Of a DNA stretch of 64,000 nucleotides, positions 26,701-35,000 are shown one piece after another (within the stretch, counting starts at the first letter, position 1; every line of letters begins with the position of its first letter). Below the pieces are notes generated by a model that worked only from the letters and a program-made list of their open reading frames with translations, ran no database searches and was not told where the DNA came from. Source of the DNA: Panorpa germanica (Eukaryota > Arthropoda > Insecta > Mecoptera > Panorpidae); NCBI GenBank assembly GCA_963678705.1, contig OY783213.1:17364451-17428450 (forward strand), given 5' to 3'. The position numbers and the translations under genes were made by a program.

Positions 26701-27408
26701 GAACAATATGCAATTATTAATGGTTAAATGCATTATTTCAAGGTCTGGAATGTGAAATAGATATTCAGAGAACGATTCAAATGGTTCGTGCTCAACGATC
26801 AGGAATGGTGCAGACTGAAGCTCAATACAAGTTTGTGTACCTAGCTGTTCAGCATTACATGGAAACGTTATCTCAACGAATGAGAGCTGATCAAGTAAAT
26901 AGTTTTTAAATTTGGTGCAAATTATTTGTTGTTTACATTTATAAGAAAATGTATTTAAATAATATGGTTTTCACAGAGATCGAGTCGGGAGTATACCAAT
27001 ATTCGATACTCGAATGAGGTTCCTGTTGGTTCTTTAGGACCCACTGGTCCTCTGGGTCCTCTATTGACAGCACCGGAACCACAGTGTGGTTTGCCGCACA
27101 AATATGCAACATTACGAGACCCATTACCAAGGTAAACATAAATATATATATTATTTTAGCCTAAAGTTTAATTTATTATATGCTAATATTAAATTTTTTT
27201 TCACAGACCACCTGATGATTTTCCACAACAAATACTTTATGAAAACATTCCATCAAAAGAACGTCGTTTTTCCAATCATACTAAATCACCAAGTCTTGGA
27301 TCCACAAGTACAACAGCGATCTTTACAACCACTATTAATAAGGCTCCACCTTTACCACCACCTTGTCACACACAACCTCCACCCCCACCGCCAAGGAAAA
27401 CAACGTGA
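5750..27408 (+). CDS. csw: Corkscrew / SHP2 non-receptor tyrosine phosphatase, complete 13-exon gene
   Basis: Exons: 5750-5763, 6300-6487, 6560-6689, 24643-24805, 24883-25059, 25143-25293, 25378-25488, 25933-26063, 26191-26364, 26445-26643, 26743-26894, 26977-27131 and 27207-27408. All junctions are GT-AG with matching phase; total 1947 nt, 648 aa. The start MASRRWFHP aligns with SHP2 MTSRRWFHP. Domains: N-SH2 (about 6-103, FLAR Arg32), C-SH2 (about 112-216, FLVR Arg138), PTP (about 240-520) with the WPD loop Asp417 and signature [10 protein letters not shown] (Cys456, Arg462). Autoinhibitory N-SH2 residues Asp61, Ala72 and Glu76 fall at the same numbers as in human SHP2. The tail has two YxN motifs (EYTN Tyr536, YENI Tyr593), matching Grb2-type docking tyrosines, and a C-terminal proline run suited to SH3 binding. 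It removes phosphate from tyrosines in receptor tyrosine kinase-Ras/MAPK signalling in the cytosol. The long insert that splits the fly PTP domain is absent. Intron 3 is about 18 kb. Confidence 0.97.
10053..10172 (+). repeat. Partial copy of the 18-kb MITE family
   Basis: It starts with ATAGTCCAAATTACGAGAG and contains, in the same order as the complete copy at 18018-18237, an ACAGTGCTTTTT block and a CACAACTTGTTTTAA block. The inverted right terminus of the other copy is missing here, so this copy is truncated or diverged. Confidence 0.45.
14921..15070. mobile_element. Possible 150-bp hAT-like MITE
   Basis: The left end CAGGACTGTAGCCAG (14921-14935) and the reverse complement of the right end, CAGGGCCGTAGTTAG (15056-15070), agree at 11 of 15 positions. 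Ends of this type (CAG...CGTAG) are common in hAT-like elements of insects. I could not find an 8-bp target duplication, so the call is tentative. Confidence 0.35.
15180..15245 (+). repeat. Decayed tRNA-derived SINE head
   Basis: The stretch CTTCGGGTTTAATTCCCGG, followed by TATTATTTTCTGGGTTAGGTT, parallels the SINE head at 40755-40850 (CCTCGGGTTCGATCCCCGG, then TATTATCTGGGTTTTGGTT). The RNA polymerase III B-box is mutated (GGTTTAATTCC against GGTTCGANTCC). It is not a functional tRNA gene: no cloverleaf was recognised. Confidence 0.5.
15505..15557. repeat. Perfect 17-bp inverted repeat (hairpin, 19-nt loop)
   Basis: GTTCTTAATTTCAATAC at 15505-15521 is matched exactly by its reverse complement at 15541-15557. 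Pairing does not extend beyond the arms. The stem is too short for a typical insect microRNA precursor. It lies in corkscrew intron 3 and may be a relic of a MITE. Confidence 0.55.
18018..18237. mobile_element. 220-bp MITE with long terminal inverted repeats
   Basis: The left end, TATAGTCAAAATCACGATAG followed by ATCGGCGGTGACTTATA, is mirrored by the right end, whose reverse complement reads CTATGGTTGAAGTTACGAG, then AGTTCGGCGGCGACTCATA. The arms of about 35 bp are roughly three-quarters identical. There is no coding capacity. Related copies lie at 10053-10172 and, as a terminus only, at 38821-38855. The transposon superfamily is not identified. Confidence 0.55.
20009..20040 (+). promoter_or_regulatory. 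Candidate core promoter (TATA box plus initiator)
   Basis: TATAAATA at 20009-20016 is followed 28 bases later by TTCACTT, with its A at 20037, close to the arthropod initiator TCA-KTY. This is the classic TATA-initiator spacing. It lies about 200 bases upstream of the ORF at 20239-20339. In AT-rich DNA a TATA match alone means little; the spacing and downstream exon-like sequence make it worth noting. Confidence 0.35.
20119..20141 (+). repeat. (CAA)n microsatellite
   Basis: About seven CAA units. It lies in the putative 5' leader of the candidate alternative corkscrew exon. Confidence 0.8.
20239..20339 (+). CDS. Candidate alternative first coding exon of corkscrew
   Basis: An ATG in good context (CAACAATGG) opens 33 codons plus two bases and meets a splice donor, ACAA|GTAAGA, at 20340. 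The phase (two bases) is identical to that of exon 3. Splicing to exon 4 at 24643 would therefore be in frame and read ...[13 protein letters not shown]. The segment is clearly richer in GC than its flanks, as expected for coding sequence. The peptide ([16 protein letters not shown]...) is not one I recognise. If used, the product would start at the C-SH2 domain and lack the autoinhibitory N-SH2. Alternatives: first exon of an unrelated nested transcript, or chance, since a short ORF with a donor is not rare. Short upstream ATGs (20231, and one before 20200) would reduce translation. Confidence 0.35.
21002..21099 (+). repeat. 49-bp tandem duplication, two nearly identical units
   Basis: Units 21002-21050 and 21051-21099 differ at a single base (C to T at 21044/21093). 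The duplication is recent. No function is apparent. Confidence 0.95.
21422..21486 (-). repeat. CCCAGTAAAC repeat family, copy 1
   Basis: The reverse complement begins CCCAGTAAACATTTTGGAGT and continues through a conserved GATGTCA/ATGCG core for about 65 bp. It matches copies at 35750, 49559 and 62240. Confidence 0.7.
22350..22505. promoter_or_regulatory. GC-rich, CpG-containing patch with a CCAAT box in corkscrew intron 3
   Basis: This stretch stands out from the AT-rich intron. It has many CpGs (CGCGGTACGTCGGGTTACG, ACACGCGGCCTTCGCGC) and GCCAATCAGCC, a CCAAT-box match. It could be an intronic enhancer, an alternative promoter, or a fragment of a GC-rich repeat. No exon could be defined. 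Confidence 0.25.
25548..25690 (+). repeat. Interspersed repeat shared with 39.6 kb, copy 1
   Basis: It contains TTTTAAATCAACAG, CAATATTTTC and ACTCTGAGGTTAGTAATGG in the same order and spacing as at 39583-39720. The copies appear about three-quarters identical. It lies in corkscrew intron 7. The family is unknown. Confidence 0.6.
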
Positions 27409-28200
27409 CGAAGACAAATTCAAATCGGTTGTTAAAGATTTCTTCCTTTTCTCTTATAAGTGCTGTTTTTTATACTTACGGCTTAAGTTATTTGTAAATG
27501 ATACAAAATGGTTTATTTACATTATTATTTTAGAAATAGCTTATTATGTATTATATTTTAAATTGACTTTTTAATTCAAGAAAGTATCTATGGTAGTATT
27601 ATCGTATCGGTTACTTGCGATTCCGATCGGAACAATACGTAGTCATTTTGTTTCGAATATTGTGTTCGTTAGGCACGCGCCAAATTTTGTTTGATTTGTT
27701 TCTATTATTGTGATATTTATAAATCGAACAACATGATATAATTGAACAATTTTGGTGCGTTAATTATTCTTGTTTCATATCAAAATTGAACAAAAATTTT
27801 GTCTACTTAATTAAATAAATTTAATTTTTACCTCAGTTAGGTTTTAAATTGTGTTTTAAGACTGTTATATTTTATATAACCGATTCAGTCAGTGCTTCTT
27901 CAAAGCAGCAGCATTATATAATTTATATAGAGTTTTTATCTTGTCTGCACAATTTATTTAGATAGGCCTTTATTTTGCACTGGCTAAATTGCTGTAATAA
28001 TATTTTTTAAAAAAGATGTAAATTATGAATGTAATGGCGTTTATTTTAATTGTGTACTGTTATCACCTTCCTGCTGTGATGATTCGATAGAGATAACGTA
28101 TGTAATTTAAAACGTATTTACGCCATTTCGTGTTAAACTATATGTGAACGTTATAAATTATAATTACAAACAAAGCGCATGTCTCTTAATAAATAAATCA
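27409..28200 (+). other. Corkscrew 3' UTR with candidate polyadenylation signals
   Basis: AT-rich sequence after the stop codon. AATAAA occurs at 27814-27819 and twice at 28188-28197. The last pair is a plausible transcript end. The exact end cannot be set without transcript data. Confidence 0.5.
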
Positions 28201-28205
28201 GAATC

Positions 28206-28790
28206 AGTAAATATTTAAAGTTTTGTAACAAAGTCTCACACAGTGTTATCTTTTTATTTCATCAGTATGTGTTAACTACAAATTATAATTTTGTAAGATT
28301 TTATGTTTATGTGTATAGTGTAATGCCAACAATTATAATATTTATAGATAGGAATAATGATGAAAATGAATTGATATAATATTTTCTGAATTTTATTGTG
28401 ATTTTAAACGGACTACATATATAATAAATAATAATAATGATTATTATAGATTAAAGATAATTATTATGTTACAAACATATTTATATATATAATATAACAA
28501 GAAAGAATCTATATAAGTTTATTTATTTTTTACTAAGTAATGCGGCAAAAAATCCATCAAAATAATAATAATTAAAACATAATTTCAACACTGATATAAC
28601 ATTTTTATTATAATAATTATTTATTAGTTTTAAGGCTTCTTTTCAGTTGCCTAAGTGTGCCCACCGTATAACTCGCGTCTGTGTATAGATAATATATAAT
28701 ACAATTCATTCCGTTGCAGAAGAATATGTGTGTTATCTTGTCAAAATATTGGTGTGGTCTCTTGATGGTTCTTATTCCCTTCGGCTATAA
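28206..28790. other. AT-rich intergenic DNA, nothing recognised
   Basis: Dominated by ATT/AAT-rich low-complexity sequence. No coding or RNA feature was seen. Confidence 0.5.
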
Positions 28791-28794
28791 GTTA

Positions 28795-29130
28795 ATTTTG
28801 TCTATATTATTAATTGTTGTTTATTGTTCGCCTTTCGGCTTTACAATCTACATTCTTAATACATTTCATATACTTCAACTTACAATTAAATTTAAATTAT
28901 TCTAGACCTTTTTATTTCCAAAAGTACTTTCTGTTTCTTCTTCTCTTGACCCTCTTTCCTTCATTTTCCCTAGTCTTCCTTCTGGACTGGTCTATTCCCT
29001 AGTCTATTTTTCTGGGCTGAAGTGTAACTGTTTCCTCGCTACTTCTTTCTTTCTCCTGCTTCCCTTCACTGCCTCTTTTAGTACTTCCTCTCTCTTCCTG
29101 TTCCTTGTGCAACCCAGCCACCAGCTTTTG
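28795..29130 (-). mobile_element. LINE 3'-end fragment, same family as at 1.5-2.8 kb
   Basis: The reverse complement of about 28808-28885 matches the LINE 3' UTR at 2701-2775 almost base for base (AAGTATATGAAATGTATTAA and CCGAAAGGCGAACAATAAAC). Farther 5' in the element (up to 29130), the purine-rich strand encodes a degraded C-terminus such as LKEAVKGSR, comparable to the LLKGGSEGKRW segment of the first copy. The relic is inactive. Confidence 0.8.
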
Positions 29131-29528
29131 TCTATATTAATAAAACGGATTGATTTAAGAGTTACATGTTCTTTATTATGCAAAGATTTATGCCGCTGTC
29201 CAATGTATAAAGGATCATAAGGACGTAAAGCTGTTAAGATGAATAATATTTTGGATTAGAATAGCCTTAAATAAGTTATTAAATAGAATATTAAAATACA
29301 AATTATTCCCAACTGTTCACCATCTTACATTTTTTAAATATTTATAACTTAGGATTGGGGAGACACGCTAACTATTTTAAAGAAGTATCGTATTCTAAGG
29401 TAAGGGAAAATCAGATAAACTAGATTAGACTTTCAGTTCAATTCTATATAGAAAGATACATTGTTCGGTTTAAAAATTGAATTGAAAACGTTCATATATT
29501 TGGAGAGATTAAAATATGTTACAGAATA

Positions 29529-29826
29529 CACCTATACCTCGTTGTACGGCCGCTAACGGCTTTTATTAATTATGGAAATTTTTCGATTTACGTCACAGTG
29601 TTTCGTTATACCTATAAAAGAATGCTATTACTGCCAGCGACCTTTTGTTAGTTTCAGCTTCTCCCTTTATTTCATTGAGGCTAAACGCAAGGAAGGGTTA
29701 CAATACTCTGACCAAACTGCAATAGTATATTGTTGTACGATTCAAATAATGGATTCATTATACGGCTGTTCGCTTTACGGCCATTTTTTCCGGACCGAAT
29801 CTAGTCTATAAAGTGAGGTATGGGTG
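29529..29826. mobile_element. 298-bp Tigger/pogo-like MITE with TA target duplication
   Basis: The left terminus CACCTATACCTCGTTGTACG and right terminus (reverse complement CACCCATACCTCAC) form 12-14-bp inverted repeats with one mismatch, and TA dinucleotides flank both ends (29527-29528, 29827-29828). CCTCG(T/A)TATACGG-like motifs near the ends recall Tigger/pogo elements of the Tc1/mariner superfamily. No transposase is encoded; the open frame across it (29572-29811) shows no known domain. Confidence 0.65.
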
Positions 29827-30576
29827 TAATTATGAACAGTTGCAATGCTTTTCCAAATTCTTTAGTTTTCCTGTAATTTTAAAAGATTTGTCGTACAAAT
29901 AGCATGTGTAACATTTTAGAAATCGCACATAAAATGGTTTGCGACTGAATGTTTCTATTTATCTAATATTTAGTGCAGATTAGTAAATAATGTGTACATA
30001 TTTCACGAGGTGGCGCTGCAGAGAAAAAGAGTAACTCTCATGCTTGAAGAACAATGTGCACTGATGATTCGAAAGCATCTACGTCCAATTTTTTATAACA
30101 GTAGGGTCATTACTGATCCACTTAGCAGGTGATGACTTAGGAAATGATTTTACTTGATTAAAATCGCTCTCTAACATTACAAGCAAAGCAATGTTAGTAG
30201 AATATCTGATGCTATACTGTTATCAATTTTTTTGAATATTTTTTAATTAATAATTTTTTTTATCTTAATTAGTTTTTTGTGCAACATATCACAGCACAGC
30301 ATTTTTTTAAGAAATTAATTATTAAATAAATAAATTTCATTAAAACTTAAACAGTTTATAAATCTTCCTCTTCGATATTAATACACTTTTATAAAAACAA
30401 ATAATTATTTATATTCAATTTGTTTAATAATTGCCATTCTTTAAATTTCTAAGTTTACAGCATGTTATCTATCACATTAAATAAATTTTGTAGGGTTTTA
30501 TTAATCAGATAAATTGTGAGGGGGGATACTTTGCATAATAACATATACCAAGTACTTTTTTTTCTATGTCATAACC

Positions 30577-30599
30577 ATAGAGAGAGAGAGAGAGAGAGA
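30577..30599 (+). repeat. (GA)n microsatellite
   Basis: About ten AG units, directly upstream of a purine-rich LINE fragment. Confidence 0.9.
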
Positions 30600-30960
30600 A
30601 AAGAAGAATGAAGAAGAAAGCAAAGCAGTAAAAGGAAAGGAAAGAATTAGAAGGAAATGGACAAAGAATGTTGGGATCAAGTAAACAAAGAGGAAGTAAT
30701 AAGTTTGGTGGAGGCGTGGATGGAAAAGAAGATGACCGATGAAGATCAGGTGGAAGACAAATGCGGTACTACGGAATCAACGTTTAAGAAGAAGAAAAGG
30801 TAAATGTTGAAGTAGATAATGGGTAGAAGAAGACTAGGCCAAGAAATACTGGTAGGCAGATGAGAAAAGGAGGTTAAGGAACAACGACCTCAAGGATGGA
30901 TAACAACTGTTGAAGAAAGAACGTGATAAAGAGGGAACTGTGTAGTTTAGGTTAAGATAA
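30600..30960 (+). mobile_element. LINE fragment, probable endonuclease region
   Basis: A frame starting near 30658 reads WDQVNKEEVISLVEAWMEKK and on to a basic stretch before a stop. This resembles the start of LINE endonuclease domains (DVIxLVETWVEEK), in the codon and purine style of the family seen at 1.5-2.8 kb. It is interrupted by several stops. The match is from memory of the family, not an alignment. Confidence 0.45.
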
Positions 30961-30999
30961 GTTATATGATGTAGAGAGATATATTTTACGTTTTTTGTG

Positions 31000-32041
31000 A
31001 GGATCAAAATATAAAAATAATATTACACTACTATTAAAACACCATTTCTTTAATGTCAATAAACCGTATATTGTTTTAAAAAATTCTTATACAAATTTTA
31101 CTAGTGTATAATTCTGTTAACCATACATATTTTCATTATATTTTTACTTTAACAAATTATGCAAAATATTACTTTAAAGTTTTACATACAATTTTCAAGA
31201 GTGGGCTACTTTTACAAATAAATATTAAATTACATACACTTAATTTCTAAAAGAAAGTTTTTTAGGTTAGTTTTGTTTTTATTAAGGTTATGTGTTACAA
31301 CATTCTTTTTTAAATTTGATTATCTCAATTGTGATATGTGTCATTCATAATTTTCTACATAATACTGCGACTTGTCTACATTTATTTTTATTTTGTTTTG
31401 GTCTTTACTAGTGTATAAAATATTAGTTTTTCACTGCACTTCCTCTATATATTGTGTTATTCTTTTAAGATGTTGCAATTCATATATAAGTTAATTCTAC
31501 AAAATGTCATTCACGTGCATTGGTTCGCTTATAAGCTGTAAGCGCTAATAAACTTTTAATTTAAGCATAATATTAACATCATCTTTCCTAGTAAACCACA
31601 TGCTTTACATTTTTACGAGAAGCATACCAAACCAGATAACATAACTTTAGCGTTTATGATATTTTTCATTTCATAATAAAATATAATTGTAAAAATTTAA
31701 GCAGTCAGCCATTTTGCAAATAAATGTAAAATGGTTCAAAAATAATAATGGCAGCTTTGCAATTAGCAAGTAATGTAACTTATTAAATAACTCGTACATA
31801 ATTTATTTAGATTAATTGAATCACAATGGTCCGAGAAAAATTACTACTCATTCTTTATCGCAGTACATAATGACCCTCTTTTTATATTTTATAATTTTTT
31901 TAATTGTCACATATCAGTACTGGATTAGAATATAATATCATTATCAATACATATTTAAAAACAATGTAAGATGAAATTATATGTTTTATATGTAATTTGC
32001 TTCACATTATTTTTCAAATTTATTTTTACTATTTTTATGTA
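31000..32041. other. AT-rich DNA, 3' flank of the costars gene
   Basis: No exon or RNA gene was recognised. The part nearest 32041 is presumably the 3' UTR of the minus-strand costars gene; a complement of AATAAA lies close to its stop codon near 32020. Confidence 0.4.
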
Positions 32042-35000
32042 TTAAGCATTTGGACTTGCTGATCTGGAGTTATTGCAAGCCATGGGATTAGGGCTGACAG
32101 ACCTGGAGCGAATATCTGATTCTTTATCTTTGAAAATTTGTTTAATTTCTTCTATTGGTTTTAACAAAAACACTGGCACGTCGTCATCACGCCTCTGAAA
32201 TAGAATAAAAAAGTATTATGTTTCATTTATATTCTGTATTATTTGTTTTTTCCCGAGTGGTGACCGGGTGTGAAAGAATAGTCCCAATGTTGCTCATGCA
32301 TGTCGTAAGAGGCGACTAAAATGGGTACCCAGTGCCCGGGGGTATAGCCGGGCACCCTGCCCCTGGGGATTATATCAGGGGACTGGTCCTCCAGGTTGGG
32401 GGTTGGGGTGGTGCTAACAACTCCACCCCGTGAAAGAAAAACCTTGTTACGAAATCTCAAGTAATTAAATCATTCGGAAAAAATTCTTGAGAAGGCCAAG
32501 GCCCACCCAGGGCTGTCGAGCCATTGAAGAAGAAGAAAAGGGGATATAGCTATTTAAAATTTGAAGTTCTATTTTACGGCTAAATTTTTAGTCATATTTT
32601 TACGCATTAATATTGAAGTCTGTAGAATAATAAGTACTTGTCACATTTTAGTATTTTATTTGTCACATTTTGTCTCAGATTCGTAATAACAAAATCGTAA
32701 ATGTAGCTCGAGACAGCTTTAAGTAGCATCTGACGTTTAAGTATGCACATTTATGCATCTCTTTTACGCTCTGTTGTATAAGGGTTGAGCTTGAGTTTTT
32801 ATTAAGTAGTACCTGGAATAAGCATTCTCCTTCAAAGTCCAACAGCTTGTGTTTCCTTGCTCTGAGAAGCATCCCCACCAATTTGTCGGAGATGTATGTG
32901 TAAATCTATAAACAATTGTTTTTCTCATTATCAATATATTGTTCCTTTCAAATATATATTTTCTAACGCTGAAAACTAAAAGTGATTATTTTACTTACAT
33001 TAAAAAGTTCTCCAAATGGAATAACGCAACCTCCTGGAGCAATTGGATGCTTTGGTCCTAAGTGCATACCATTTTCAGATATAATCAGACATAATTCCAA
33101 CATTTCTTTGCAAATGTGGAGAGATGCCTTCTGGCCGCGAGCTTCGGATAAGCTTCCAGCTGCTGGTCTATAAAATAAAAAATAATGAGTTTGTTAATTA
33201 TATTTTATACGTGTACTTTTGTAGTAACACAATGAGATGACAAGAAGTTGTAGTCATAGTAAATATCTTTGCAAAGTTTGGTTGTGATAGGTCAACGACA
33301 TATTAGGGTTTTTGTGAATTGTTGTTACAGTAGCTTTTGTAGACTTTAGATGTGGATGGTATATTCCTTAATTATCAAGATGAATATTAACACATATTCT
33401 ATGTTTAATACCTAATTTATTTTATATTTGTTACTCACAACTTCCACTGTTTCCATCTGACCGATAGAACTGAAGTGAAATTATTTAAGGCGGTAATGTT
33501 TAAATAAAAATAATTACACTTTGAACTTACTTTCCGTATTCATCCTTTGAGAATGTTGGCCTTGGACTTCTTCTGCCATCGACTTGTGAAAAGGGATTCA
33601 GGGATTGGTTTTCTAAATGTTTGTTTACTGTTTTATTAAACATTGCAACTTTGTCACTTAGCGGAGAATCCTAAAACAAAAAAAAAAACAAACAATTAAA
33701 AAACGCCTGAAAATTTTACACATACAACTTTTTAACACATTTAATATTCACGAATTATTTAAATTTTATTAGATCATTAAACTTTTTGAACTATATTGCC
33801 GTTAGTAGAATATATTATAGAAAGTATGTTAAGTATATTTAAGAGTTTATAATTATTTTATTTCAATTCACAGTTGTTTAGCAAATACTTGACAGAATTA
33901 AATATTTTAGGTTATGAACACACATACTTCATATATTTTTATTTCGGGGCAATTCATTTTATTATATTAAGTTGATAGCAAAGAAATGTTATTATTATTC
34001 GTATTGCGGTTCTAATTATCTGAGATTCTAATTGGCAACTGAGTATGTCTGGGTTGGAGCATTCATATTTATTTTTCATTCCATGTTTTAAATAGATATT
34101 TCTAGACGTCATCATAAATATTTTGCTATGAAGCATTTCTTGAATCATTTCCGTTAATGTTCATACAGTTAGCTGATAATTAGCCAAATTATGTTTACTT
34201 ATAGTATTCCTGTAGTAGATTGCAAGTGCTACATGTCTCTCATGAATGAGTGTAATTTGAGTAGGTGCTTAATTGTTTACGTTGTAAGATTTACGATTGT
34301 GTCTGTTCACGCGGGGAGCTGCTAATGCATTGCACATCTGACGCAGAAGTTCTTTTGTGTGTGCAATACACCTGGTACAATTTCACGTTTAATTCAATTA
34401 CATTTTAATCCTCATTCTATTTTACAGGCTATTGACGTGGATGGTATATTTTTCAATTCTCATGATGTTTATTAAAACATATTTTGCGTTTAATATCTAA
34501 TTTATTTTACAACACATACATTAATAATATTCCTGTCACTTGTTACCCTGTTTTCTGTTTTATACATGTTACAATTTATATATTACTCAATTTTAGCATT
34601 TGCGCGTTTTAGCTACATGCGGCCTTGACAAATTTGACTTTTTTTAATTTGAATAATATTAATTGGGGTCTTATTTTCAAGTAATGACTTTTCTGGAAAT
34701 ACTTTTAATGCCATTATATCTGCTGTGAATTTGTTAAGGACTGGATTGGTGGTGGACTTGGACGATTCTTTTTTTGTTCATAGAATTTCATTATTAAAAA
34801 ATATTTCTTTTATCCTTCTCTCTAGTAAAAGTTAACCTCTAAAATTATTTGTTATGGATTTTAGATTTATGGTACTTCTATTCGAATAATCTTTAAAACA
34901 TGGTGCCTCTGGTGCCTTGTAATAATTATTACATTGTTAAAACTAGCGTTTGACATCAACAAATATCAACAAAGTACATATACGAGTGTATGAGTGTTAA

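Noticed and set aside
29572..29811. 79-codon frame inside the Tigger-like MITE
   Set aside because: It has no transposase motif and lies wholly inside a non-autonomous element.
32239..32460. Minus-strand open frames with similar peptides in all three SINE-like copies (also 40697-41029 and 48125-48316)
   Set aside because: The frames are shared only because the repeats are nearly identical; codon positions show no protein-like constraint, and the frames run into unrelated flanks.
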